The notes beneath the pieces were generated by a model. That model did not search any database. It saw only the letters and a list, made by a program, of their open reading frames with translations, and was not told where the DNA came from. Positions 1 to 7,352 of a stretch of 18,295 nt of DNA are shown piece by piece. Origin of the DNA: Acidimicrobiia bacterium (GTDB taxonomy: Bacteria; Actinomycetota; Acidimicrobiia; IMCC26256; PALSA-555); the NCBI GenBank assembly GCA_017853455.1, contig JAFMJM010000022.1, forward strand, positions 1 to 18,295. The letters are read 5' to 3'. Both the position numbers and the translations under genes were made by a program. How positions within the stretch are numbered: the first letter of the stretch is position 1; every line of letters starts with the position of its first letter.

Positions 1-438
1 CTGTGCGACTTCGGCGGCACGATGGACGGCTACTGCTCCGACATCACCCGCATGTACTCCGTCGGTGAGCCCACCTCGGAGGTCCGCGACGCCTACGCCG
101 TGCTGGCGGAGGCGCAGGAGGCCGGCGTGCGGGCGGCGACCGTCGGCACGCCGTGTGCCGCGGTCGATGCCGCCACCCGGGCCGTCATCACCGCGGCCGG
201 CTACGGCGAGCAGTTCGTGCACCGCACCGGGCACGGCATCGGCACCGAGGCCCACGAGGACCCCTACCTCGTGTCCGGCAACGACACCCCGCTCGTCGCC
301 GGACACGCCTTCAGCGTGGAACCGGGCATCTACGTGCCGGGCCGGTGGGGGATGCGCCTCGAGGACATCGTCGTCGCCACCGACGCCGGACCGCAGCGCT
401 GCAACCACGCGGCCCGCGACCTCGCGGTCGTGGGCTGA
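1..438 (+). CDS. M24 family metallopeptidase (Xaa-Pro aminopeptidase-like), 3' part
   Basis: This is the C-terminal 145 residues of a creatinase-fold ('pita-bread') dinuclear metallopeptidase, most like aminopeptidase P / Xaa-Pro dipeptidase, which removes residues next to proline in the cytoplasm. The reading frame is open from base 1, and the start lies upstream of the window. All five expected metal ligands can be seen, numbered from the first codon here: Asp3 in DFGG, Asp14 in CSDITR, His78 in RTGHGIG, Glu107 in SVEPGIY and Glu121 in RLEDIVV, so the catalytic part looks intact. Its stop overlaps the start of the next gene (TGATG), so the two are probably co-transcribed. It appears to be a housekeeping gene at the edge of the glycan locus. 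Family assignment is firm; the exact peptide specificity is not. Confidence 0.93.
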   Translation: MCDFGGTMDGYCSDITRMYSVGEPTSEVRDAYAVLAEAQEAGVRAATVGTPCAAVDAATRAVITAAGYGEQFVHRTGHGIGTEAHEDPYLVSGNDTPLVAGHAFSVEPGIYVPGRWGMRLEDIVVATDAGPQRCNHAARDLAVVG

Positions 439-1217
439 TGCGCCTCGACCTCGCCACCGTGCTCCTGCAATGGGCGGCGGGCGGCCTGGCCTATCTGTGG
501 GTGACGTCGCGGCGCCGGGTGGTGGGCATCGGCTACGGATGGCTCCTGCGCAGCACCTACGCCGCCATCGCGATCGGTGGTGTCTGGGCGGGCGTGGCGA
601 ACCGTGACACCGGCGTGGCCGCCACCTTGCGCGACGGCGCGGGTGCGGTGATGGCCGGGCTGGCGCTCACGGCGCTCGTGGTGTCGGTCGTGAAGCGCCA
701 CGACGGGCTGTCGGCACCCCACTCGTTCCCGCCGTGGCTCGACGCCCTGGCCCCCGTGGCCGGCGCGGTCGCGCTGGTGGCGGCCGCGTTCCCGATGGGG
801 GGGAACGAGGTGCTGGGCGTCGCCCGCCTGCTCGTCGGGGCCGCGTTCCTCGGCTGCATCAGCGACGCCATGCTGCTCGGTCACTGGTACCTCGTGCAGC
901 CCGGCCTGGCCCGGGATCCGATCCGTCAGCTGGTCGACCACGCCCTGGTCATCACCCCGGTCGAGATCGTGCTGATGCTGATCCCCACCGGCATGGTCCA
1001 GGTGTTGTCGGGCTCGATCGACGACGGTTGGGGTGGGCTCATCGGGTGGATGTGGGTGCTGTTCGCGCTCACCACGGTGGGGCTGCTCGTCGCGTCGCGG
1101 CGGGCGCTGCGGGAGCCCTACTACTCGGCGGTGATGGCCACCACCGGGCTGCTCTACCTCGGCATCCTCACGGCGTTCGGGACCGACGTCATGGCCCGGG
1201 CGGCGTTCGGAACCTGA
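438..1217 (+). CDS. Polytopic membrane protein of unknown function
   Basis: This predicted 259-residue protein is strongly hydrophobic. About eight membrane segments can be picked out by eye, near residues 5-21, 40-55, 66-84, 104-119, 127-148, 168-189, 199-219 and 231-252. A distinctive polar stretch, GHWYLVQPGLARDPIRQL (about residues 148-165), lies between helices 5 and 6 and may be the functional signature, but I cannot tie it to a named family. The ATG at 438 overlaps the upstream stop by one base, which decides the start; the frame stays open further upstream only as a shadow of the peptidase gene. There is no clear Shine-Dalgarno sequence, so translational coupling is likely. No signal peptide other than the first helix is seen. 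It could be a small transporter or a membrane-bound enzyme; no function is claimed. Confidence 0.85.
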   Translation: MRLDLATVLLQWAAGGLAYLWVTSRRRVVGIGYGWLLRSTYAAIAIGGVWAGVANRDTGVAATLRDGAGAVMAGLALTALVVSVVKRHDGLSAPHSFPPWLDALAPVAGAVALVAAAFPMGGNEVLGVARLLVGAAFLGCISDAMLLGHWYLVQPGLARDPIRQLVDHALVITPVEIVLMLIPTGMVQVLSGSIDDGWGGLIGWMWVLFALTTVGLLVASRRALREPYYSAVMATTGLLYLGILTAFGTDVMARAAFGT

Positions 1218-1252
1218 GCGCGGCTGCGGAAGCTTCCCTCGATCGCCGCCGG

Positions 1253-1258
1253 TACGCT
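1253..1258 (+). promoter_or_regulatory. Candidate -10 box for a leaderless methyltransferase transcript
   Basis: TACGCT fits the actinobacterial sigma-A -10 pattern TAnnnT and ends 6 nt before the ATG at 1265, so transcription would start at or very near the start codon. It sits in the 47-base gap after the membrane protein gene. No convincing -35 element is visible. The same geometry recurs at 12266 and 12221, which supports the call. Confidence 0.5.
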
Positions 1259-1264
1259 TCGGCC

Positions 1265-1978
1265 ATGGCCGATCCTTCGGTGGACGCGGCGCTCACCGCG
1301 ACGCTCGACTCCCTCGATGGCGCGCACAACTACCGCGACTGGATCTTCGGGCTGGCCCATCCGTTCCTGGATGCACCGGTGCTCGAGGTCGGGGCCGGGA
1401 CGGGCACCTTCACCGGTCTGCTCGCCGCGGTCGGCCCGGTCACGGCGGTCGAGCCGACCCCGTCGTTCGCCGCCGCTCTGCGCTCCACCCACGGTCCCGA
1501 TCCACGGGTGACGGTGCTCGAGGGGCTGATCGCCGACGTCCCGGCGACGCCGACGTTCGGGTCGGCGGTGCTCACCAACGTCCTCGAGCACATCGACGAC
1601 GACGTCGGTGCGCTGCGTGACCTCCACGACCGACTCCTCCCGGGTGGGTCGCTGGTGCTGTGGGTCCCGGCGTTCCCGCTGCTGCACAGTCGCCTCGACG
1701 ACGAACTCGGGCACCACCGGCGCTACCGCCTCGCGCCGCTGCGCGAACTCGTGGCGGGCGCCGGATTCACGGTGGTCGACGCCCGGTACGTGAACGTCGT
1801 CGGCTGGTTCGCCTGGCTGATCACCGCCCGGATCCTCGGCCGGGTCCCGACGGCTCCGGCGGCAGTGTCGGTCTACGACCGGTACGTGGTGCCGACGCTC
1901 CGGCGCTTCGAGACCGCGGTGCGCGTGCCGTTCGGGCAGTCGGTCTTCCTGGCCGCCCGCAAGCCGCTGGCGGTCTGA
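1265..1978 (+). CDS. Class I SAM-dependent methyltransferase
   Basis: This 237-residue protein has a Rossmann-type SAM-binding domain. Motif I is EVGAGTGTF (residues 41-49), the acidic residue ending strand 2 is in AVEP (Glu63), and the post-motif NVLEHI (105-110) is followed by LLPGGSLVLWVP (124-135), typical of Methyltransf_11/23 proteins. The target is unknown; in this setting a sugar, lipid carrier or glycan end is plausible. The ATG at 1265 is chosen because the protein aligns from there and a -10-like box lies just before it; the frame upstream is only open non-coding sequence. It converges on the polyprenyl-phosphate glycosyltransferase at 2021-2830. I recall annotated proteins in other bacteria in which a glycosyltransferase of that kind is fused to a class I methyltransferase, which hints at a functional link, but this is inference. 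Confidence 0.88.
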   Translation: MADPSVDAALTATLDSLDGAHNYRDWIFGLAHPFLDAPVLEVGAGTGTFTGLLAAVGPVTAVEPTPSFAAALRSTHGPDPRVTVLEGLIADVPATPTFGSAVLTNVLEHIDDDVGALRDLHDRLLPGGSLVLWVPAFPLLHSRLDDELGHHRRYRLAPLRELVAGAGFTVVDARYVNVVGWFAWLITARILGRVPTAPAAVSVYDRYVVPTLRRFETAVRVPFGQSVFLAARKPLAV

Positions 1979-1993
1979 TCGCCGCCGAGCGGT

Positions 1994-2019
1994 CGTTCCG
2001 GGGGTGGGGCGCCCGAACG
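1994..2019. terminator. Weak hairpin between convergent genes
   Basis: In the 42-base gap between the convergent methyltransferase and glycosyltransferase genes, CGTTC (1994-1998) plus GGG after one bulged C can pair with CCCGAACG (2012-2019). There is no T-run. It could end transcription in both directions, but the pairing is short. Confidence 0.3.
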
Positions 2020-2020
2020 T

Positions 2021-2830
2021 TCAGGCCCGCCCGCCCGTGAGGCGGACGGCCTTGGGCGAGAGCCGGTGGAGCCTGAAGCGCCGTCCCACCGGCGAGTAGG
2101 CCACGATGCAGAACAACGCGTGGACGCCGTCGCGCCAGCCGATCTTCTTGCCCTCGGCGTAGGTCCGACCCCGGTAGCCGATCCCGACCTCGTAGACCCG
2201 CACGCCGAGGGCCGCGACCTTCGCGGTGAGCTCGGGCTCGACCCCGAAGCGGTCCTCCTCGATCGTGATCCGGTCGAGGACGTCGCGCCGGAAGACCTTG
2301 TAACACGTCTCGATGTCGGTGAGGTTGAGGTTGGTGAACACGTTGGAGATCACCGTGATCAGCCGGTTGCCGACCGTGTGCCAGAAGTACAAGACCCGGC
2401 GGGCGTCACCGCCGAGGAACCGCGAGCCGAAGACGACGTCGGCGTCGCCGTCGAGCAACGGCTGGAGCAACTTGGGGAACTCGCCCGGGTCGTACTCGAG
2501 GTCGGCGTCCTGGACGACCACGAACTCACCGCGAGCCTCTGCGAACCCGCGCCGAAGTGCCGCACCCTTGCCGAGGTTCGTCGGCTGGGTCAGGACCCGG
2601 ATCCGCGGGTCGTCGAGGCGGCGGAGCACGTCGGGTGTGCCGTCCCGGGAGCCGTCGTCGACGACGACGACCTCACCGACCTCGGGGCGCGCGAGCACGG
2701 CGGCGATCACCGCTCCGACGGTCCGCTCCTCGTCGAAGCAGGGGATCACCACGGAGAGCACGCCCTGACCACGCTGCGGATCCACGGTCGGATCGTACGG
2801 GGGTGGCGGGTCGTGGGGACCGGTGTCCAT
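2021..2830 (-). CDS. Dpm1/GtrB-like family 2 glycosyltransferase (polyprenyl-phosphate sugar synthase)
   Basis: The predicted 269-residue GT-A enzyme probably moves a hexose from a nucleotide sugar to polyprenyl phosphate on the cytoplasmic side of the membrane. Visible motifs are SVVIPCFDEE (26-35), VVVDDGSRDGT (55-65), NLGKGAALRRGF (85-96), the metal-binding QDADLEYDP (107-115, Asp108/Asp110), FGSRF (134-138) and ETCYKVFRR (174-182), the last being characteristic of Dpm1-type enzymes. There is no C-terminal transmembrane pair, so it is the short soluble form, unlike GtrB. The start is ATG at 2830; a proline-rich tail of about 24 residues precedes the first strand, so a later start is possible. 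It is divergent from the wzm operon. Its product could feed the GT-C-like membrane protein at 12278-13780 (inference). Confidence 0.9.
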   Translation of the reverse strand: MDTGPHDPPPPYDPTVDPQRGQGVLSVVIPCFDEERTVGAVIAAVLARPEVGEVVVVDDGSRDGTPDVLRRLDDPRIRVLTQPTNLGKGAALRRGFAEARGEFVVVQDADLEYDPGEFPKLLQPLLDGDADVVFGSRFLGGDARRVLYFWHTVGNRLITVISNVFTNLNLTDIETCYKVFRRDVLDRITIEEDRFGVEPELTAKVAALGVRVYEVGIGYRGRTYAEGKKIGWRDGVHALFCIVAYSPVGRRFRLHRLSPKAVRLTGGRA

Positions 2831-2862
2831 CACCGATCCACCCCGCCGAGGCGGGCACCCGG

Positions 2863-2877
2863 GGGTCCGACGGACCC
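2863..2877. promoter_or_regulatory. GC-rich palindrome upstream of the wzm promoter (possible operator)
   Basis: GGGTCCG-A-CGGACCC is a perfect inverted repeat with 7-bp arms and a single central base. It ends 5 bases before the TAGCCT box at 2883, in the gap between the divergent glycosyltransferase and exporter genes. Its position suits a regulator site, but a chance GC-rich palindrome cannot be excluded. Confidence 0.35.
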
Positions 2878-2882
2878 TGCGG

Positions 2883-2888
2883 TAGCCT
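2883..2888 (+). promoter_or_regulatory. Candidate -10 box of the wzm-wzt-glycosyltransferase operon
   Basis: TAGCCT within GGTAGCCTCGG fits TAnnnT and would start transcription near 2895, leaving a leader of about 56 nt before the wzm ATG. The same octamer GGTAGCCT occurs at 17242-17249 on the minus strand before another gene, and GGTAGCAT occurs at 13802. No -35 match is seen. Confidence 0.45.
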
Positions 2889-2950
2889 CGGCGGGCCGAG
2901 GGATCCTCCCCGACGCTCCTCCACCCGCCCCCCTGGAGACGTTTCCACCC

Positions 2951-3775
2951 ATGACCCGGCTGGCCGAGCTCGCCGAGAGCCGCGAGTTGCTCGCCAACCT
3001 CACGCTCCGGGAGCTGCGGGGTCGGTACAAGCGCTCGGTCCTGGGCTGGGGCTGGTCGCTGCTCAACCCACTCACGGCGATCGCGACCTACTGGGTGGTC
3101 TTCGGGGTCTTCCTGAAGGTCGAGCCGCCGGTCGGGCATCCGAGCGGCCTGCACAACTACGCCCTGTTCCTCGTGTGTGCGCTCCTGCCGTGGACGTTCT
3201 TCCAGTCGGCGGTCGAGTCGTCGCCCGAGACCTTGATCAGCAACGGCAACCTGATCAAGAAGGTCTACTTCCCGCGCGAGATCCTGGTGATCTCGGCGTC
3301 GACCTCGATCCTGGTGACGTTCCTCGTCGAGTCGACGGTGCTGCTGGTCCTGCTCCTGATCGCCGGCAACATGGTGCTGCCCTGGATCCCGGTCCTGATC
3401 CTGCTGATCGCGATCGAGTACCTGCTCGTGCTCGGGTTGGCCCTGATCCTGTCGGTGTGCAACGTGTACTTCCGCGACGTCAAGCACTTCGTGTCGTTGG
3501 CGTTGCGGATCCTGTTCTACGCCGTGCCGGTCGTCTACCCGGTCACGCTCGTCCCCGAGCACAAGACGATCCTCGGGATCGATCTCCCGCTCCGGACGCT
3601 GTACCAGATCAACCCGCTCGTGCCGCTGGTCGACTGCTTCCGCAGCGTCCTCTACGACCTGCGGTTCCCCGACCTGGGTCAGTTGGCCTACGTCACCGGC
3701 TGGGCGGTCGCCCTGCTGGCGCTGGGCTGGTGGGTCTTCTCCCGGCTCGAGCCCCGCCTGGCGGAGGAAGTGTGA
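2951..3775 (+). CDS. wzm: ABC-2 type polysaccharide exporter, permease subunit
   Basis: This 274-residue integral membrane protein of the Wzm/TagG/RfbA family forms the channel that moves an undecaprenyl-linked polysaccharide across the cytoplasmic membrane. The cytoplasmic N-terminus carries the family signature LTLRELRGRYKRSVLGWGWS (residues 17-36), an amphipathic gate helix leading into the first membrane span at about 37-55. Further spans lie near 70-88, 112-135, 140-165, 180-200 and 242-264; NLIKKVYFPRE (100-110) and NVYFRDVKHF (172-181) are also typical. Length is normal for the family. The start at ATG 2951 fits the family N-terminus; only a weak GGAG lies upstream. Its stop overlaps the wzt GTG by four bases (GTGA), so the two are translationally coupled partners. 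Confidence 0.95.
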   Translation: MTRLAELAESRELLANLTLRELRGRYKRSVLGWGWSLLNPLTAIATYWVVFGVFLKVEPPVGHPSGLHNYALFLVCALLPWTFFQSAVESSPETLISNGNLIKKVYFPREILVISASTSILVTFLVESTVLLVLLLIAGNMVLPWIPVLILLIAIEYLLVLGLALILSVCNVYFRDVKHFVSLALRILFYAVPVVYPVTLVPEHKTILGIDLPLRTLYQINPLVPLVDCFRSVLYDLRFPDLGQLAYVTGWAVALLALGWWVFSRLEPRLAEEV

Positions 3776-4947
3776 GCGCGGCCGTCGGGGTCACCGACGT
3801 CTCCAAGCGCTACCGGCTCTACCACGAGCGCAACCAGTCGCTGAAGGCGTCGGTGATGCGCGGTCGGCGCGCGAAGTACGAGGAGTTCTGGGCGCTGCGC
3901 GACGTCTCCCTCGAGGTGCCCGAAGGCACGGCGTTCGGGCTCATCGGTGAGAACGGCTCGGGCAAGTCGACCCTGCTCAAGTGCATGGCGCGGATCCTCC
4001 GGCCCGATTCGGGCCGGATCGCCACCGAGGGCAAGGTCTCGGCCCTGCTCGAGCTCGGAGCCGGGTTCCACCCCGAGCTCTCGGGCCGGGAGAACGTCTA
4101 CCTCAACGGCTCGATCCTCGGGCTCGGCAAACGTGAGCTGCGGTCCCGGTTCGACGACATCGTGGGCTTCGCCGGGCTCGAGCAGTTCATCGACGCACCG
4201 GTGAAGAACTACTCGTCGGGGATGTACGTGCGACTCGGATTCTCGGTGGCGATCAACGTCGATCCCGACATCCTGCTGATCGACGAGGTGCTCGCGGTCG
4301 GTGACGCGGAGTTCCAGCGGCGCTGCGGCGACAAGTTCGCCGAGCTGCGTTCGCAGGGCAAGACGATCGTGATCGTCACCCACGCGCTCTCGACCGTCAA
4401 GGAGATGTGCGACGGAGCGGCGCTGCTGGAGCACGGACACCTGATCGAGGTCGGCGACGCCCACGACGTCGTCGATCGCTACCTGGGTGACGTGTTCGCG
4501 CCCGCCGACGGCGCCGGGGCCACCACGGCCTCGAACGTCGAGCGGGTCGAGCTGCTCGACGCGGCCGGTCGACCGGCGTCGGGCCTGCGGACGGGCGACC
4601 CGGTCACCCTGCGGTTCCACTACGCCATCCCGGACACCCTGCACGAGCCGGTGCTGTCGGCGTCGATCCACCACCTCGACGGACTCGAGGTGGCCCGGCC
4701 GTCGGTGCGGGTGGAGGCGGCCGGTGGCCCCCGTGGCTGCGTGGATCTCCACATCGAGCGTTTCCCCCTGCTGTCGGGGACCTACGACGTCACCGCCGCA
4801 CTCACGTCGGCGGGCGCGCCGATCGGGGTTCCCGATCGTGCCCACGCGTTGCGGATCACGGTCGATCGCGGTGCCGACGCCGACTCCCACGGTGTCGTCG
4901 CCCTCGACGGGCGGTGGGAGACCGTGACCAACGAGGTGGCCCCATGA
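3772..4947 (+). CDS. wzt: ABC polysaccharide exporter, ATPase subunit with C-terminal glycan-recognition domain
   Basis: The 391-residue protein powers export with the Wzm partner encoded just upstream. The ATPase domain (about residues 1-240) has Walker A GENGSGKST (59-67), the Wzt-type loop LELGAGFHPELSGREN (93-108), the signature YSSGM (147-151), Walker B DILLIDEVLAVGD (166-178) and the switch His204. Residues of about 255-391 form a beta-rich extension (RVELLDAAGRPASG onward) like the Wzt C-terminal domain, which in O8/O9a-type systems reads a cap on the finished glycan. That suggests export of a completed, possibly end-modified chain. GTG at 3772 overlaps the wzm stop (GTGA) and has GGAGG at 3763-3767. 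Its own stop overlaps the next gene (ATGA). Confidence 0.95.
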   Translation: MSAAVGVTDVSKRYRLYHERNQSLKASVMRGRRAKYEEFWALRDVSLEVPEGTAFGLIGENGSGKSTLLKCMARILRPDSGRIATEGKVSALLELGAGFHPELSGRENVYLNGSILGLGKRELRSRFDDIVGFAGLEQFIDAPVKNYSSGMYVRLGFSVAINVDPDILLIDEVLAVGDAEFQRRCGDKFAELRSQGKTIVIVTHALSTVKEMCDGAALLEHGHLIEVGDAHDVVDRYLGDVFAPADGAGATTASNVERVELLDAAGRPASGLRTGDPVTLRFHYAIPDTLHEPVLSASIHHLDGLEVARPSVRVEAAGGPRGCVDLHIERFPLLSGTYDVTAALTSAGAPIGVPDRAHALRITVDRGADADSHGVVALDGRWETVTNEVAP

Positions 4948-7352
4948 AGCAGACCGGTGCGAGCATCCGGGCGGAGGCCGACGTGATCTCGGTCGTGGTC
5001 GTCGTCGCCGACGGCGACCTGACCGCGGCGGCGGCGACCGTCGACGCCCTGCGTGGCGTCGACCACGGCGGGCGCGAGATGGAGATCGTCGTCGTCGGTC
5101 CGGCGTCCGTCGCCGGCGGGCTGGCCGATCTGGCGCCCGACGCCACGGTGGTCGACGGCGGCGGGGTCACCCACCCCGGATCGCTCGCCAACCTGGCGGC
5201 CGGCCGGGCCCGGGGCGAGTACCTGGCCTTCGTGACGGCGGGCCACCGGCCGGAGCCGGGTTGGCTGACCGGCGCCCTGGCCGCTTTCCAGGCCGACGTC
5301 TCGACCGCCGCGGTGGCGTCGTGGGTGCTGCAGGGCGACACCGTCGTCTTCGCCACCGCCGGACTGGCCGTGACCGGTGACCCGGTGTCGATCGACGAGG
5401 GGCGCTCGCTGCGTGAGATCCCGCTGGTGGTGGTCGACGCCCTGTGGGCCTCCCCCGGTGGATTGATCGTCGAGGCACGGGCCTTCGCGTTCGTGGAGGG
5501 CTACGACGACACCCTGTCGTTCACCGCTGCGTCGGTCGACCTCGGATGGCGTCTCCACCTGGCGGGCCTGCGGATGGTGTCGTCGCCCCGGTCGCGGGTG
5601 CAGGTCCCGACCGACGGGCCGGCCGCTCCCGACCCGGCCCCCGACGCCGACACCCTGGCCGTGCTGGTCAAGAACCTCGGTGACGACTCGCTGACGCTGC
5701 TCGGAGCGGCGACGCTCGTCACCAGCCGTCGGCCGGGCGGTGGCGCCGCGGTCGAGCGCCTCGACGCCCGGATGGCCGACCTGCTGGCCCGTCGGGGTGG
5801 GGTCCAGGCGGCCCGGTCCGTCCCCGACGCCATGGTCCTGGCCTGGTTCCGCTGCCCCGACGCCGTCCCCGGCCTCGACCGGGAAGAGGTCCGCTCGATG
5901 CTCGAGCAGCTCGGCGCCTGGCGGGCGTTCGCCGCCCGCCGCCGGGTGGCGGTGGTCACCCCCGACGTCCTGCGCGCCAAGATGGCGGGCCCGGCGATCC
6001 GGGCGTGGCGCATGGCGATGGCCCTGGCCCGTCGGCACGAGGTGCGGCTGGTGAGCACCGTCGAGTGCACGCTCGAGCACCCCCAGTTCGCGACCGGCCG
6101 CGTCGACGACGCCGCGCTGCGCGAGCTCGAGGCCTGGTGCGACGTCCTGATCTTCCAGGGGCACGTCATGGCCAACCACCCGTGGCTGGTCAACTCGAAG
6201 AAGGTGATCGTGGTCGACATCTACGACCCGATCCACCTCGAGGTGCTCGAGCAGTCGCGTGACCGGTCCGACTGGGACCGCCGCCACCTCGCCCGTTCCA
6301 CGGTCGAGGTCCTCAACCAGCAGCTGATGCGCGGCGACCACTTCCTGTGCGCCAGCGAGAAGCAGCGCGACTTCTGGCTCGGACAACTCGCCGCGGTGGG
6401 TCGGATCAACCCGGCCACCTACGACGACGGCGAGAACCTCGAGGGCCTGCTCAGCATCGTGCCGTTCGGGCTCGACGACGAGCCGCCCCGGCGCACGCGC
6501 CCGGCGATCCGCGGCGTGGTGCCGGGCATCGGTCCCGACGACAAGGTCGTGATCTGGGGCGGGGGCGTCTACAACTGGTTCGACCCGCTCAGCCTGGTGC
6601 GGGCCGTCGACAAGCTCCGTCGGCGGCTGCCCGAGGTCCGGCTGTTCTTCATGGGGATGGCCCATCCCAACCCGGGGGTCCCGGCCATGCGCATGGCCAC
6701 CGAGACCCGCGAGGAGGCCGAGAAGCTCGGCCTGGTCGGCACCCACGTGTTCTTCAACGAGGGCTGGGTCGCCTACGACGACCGGCAGAACTACCTGCTC
6801 GACGCCGATCTCGGGGTCAGCACCCACCTCGACCACGTCGAGACGGCGTTCTCGTTCCGGACCCGGATCCTCGACTACCTCTGGGCGTCGCTCCCGATCG
6901 TGGCGACCGAGGGGGACTCGTTCGGCGACCTGATCGAGCTGCACGGGCTGGGGCTCACGGTGCCGCCCGGCGACGTCGACGCCCTCGAGGACGCCCTGTT
7001 CCGGGTGCTCACCGACGCCGACCTGCACGACCGCTGCTCGGCGGCGGTCGCCCGCCTGGCCCCCCAGTTCGCCTGGAGCCGCGTGCTCGCTCCGGTGCTC
7101 GAGGTGTGCGACGCTCCCCGCCGTGCGCCCGACCTGGTCGACCCCCGCCAGCGGGTCATGGTCGGCGACCCCATCGCCCAGGTCATGTGGGGCCGCCAGG
7201 GCTGGCGGCACACGCTGCAGGTCATGCTCGGGCACGCCCGCCGCCGCGAGTACGACGAGATCGCCCGCAAGTCGCGGATGCGGATCCGGGCGGCGCTGTT
7301 CCCCGAGTCGTCGGGCGCGGGCACCGGCACGGGCGCCGACGACGGCGTCTGA
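4944..7352 (+). CDS. Two-domain glycosyltransferase: degenerate GT2-like half fused to GT4 half
   Basis: This 802-residue cytoplasmic protein probably adds sugars to the chain exported by Wzm/Wzt. Residues of about 12-225 resemble a GT2 domain but lack its acidic motifs: where NDD/DxD is expected there is FVTAGHRPEPGWL (96-108), and where EDVDLxWR is expected there is AASVDLGWR (195-203). Residues of about 333-700 form a GT4-type domain: RVAVVTPDVLRAKMAGPAIR (334-353), VIVVDIYDP (421-429), FLCASEKQRDFWLGQ (467-481), WGGGVYNWFDP (538-548), ETAFSFRTRILDYLW (633-647) and VPPGDVDALEDAL (673-685). A linker and a basic C-terminal tail complete it. The ATG overlaps the wzt stop and GAGGTGG lies at 4933-4939, so all three genes form one operon. 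A similar layout beside Wzm/Wzt genes is, from memory, common in actinobacteria. Confidence 0.88.
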   Translation: MKQTGASIRAEADVISVVVVVADGDLTAAAATVDALRGVDHGGREMEIVVVGPASVAGGLADLAPDATVVDGGGVTHPGSLANLAAGRARGEYLAFVTAGHRPEPGWLTGALAAFQADVSTAAVASWVLQGDTVVFATAGLAVTGDPVSIDEGRSLREIPLVVVDALWASPGGLIVEARAFAFVEGYDDTLSFTAASVDLGWRLHLAGLRMVSSPRSRVQVPTDGPAAPDPAPDADTLAVLVKNLGDDSLTLLGAATLVTSRRPGGGAAVERLDARMADLLARRGGVQAARSVPDAMVLAWFRCPDAVPGLDREEVRSMLEQLGAWRAFAARRRVAVVTPDVLRAKMAGPAIRAWRMAMALARRHEVRLVSTVECTLEHPQFATGRVDDAALRELEAWCDVLIFQGHVMANHPWLVNSKKVIVVDIYDPIHLEVLEQSRDRSDWDRRHLARSTVEVLNQQLMRGDHFLCASEKQRDFWLGQLAAVGRINPATYDDGENLEGLLSIVPFGLDDEPPRRTRPAIRGVVPGIGPDDKVVIWGGGVYNWFDPLSLVRAVDKLRRRLPEVRLFFMGMAHPNPGVPAMRMATETREEAEKLGLVGTHVFFNEGWVAYDDRQNYLLDADLGVSTHLDHVETAFSFRTRILDYLWASLPIVATEGDSFGDLIELHGLGLTVPPGDVDALEDALFRVLTDADLHDRCSAAVARLAPQFAWSRVLAPVLEVCDAPRRAPDLVDPRQRVMVGDPIAQVMWGRQGWRHTLQVMLGHARRREYDEIARKSRMRIRAALFPESSGAGTGTGADDGV

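Noticed and set aside
2066..2950. Upstream in-frame extension of wzm across the divergent glycosyltransferase gene
   Set aside because: The extension is the complement of the Dpm1-like gene; the Wzm family N-terminus begins at about the ATG at 2951.
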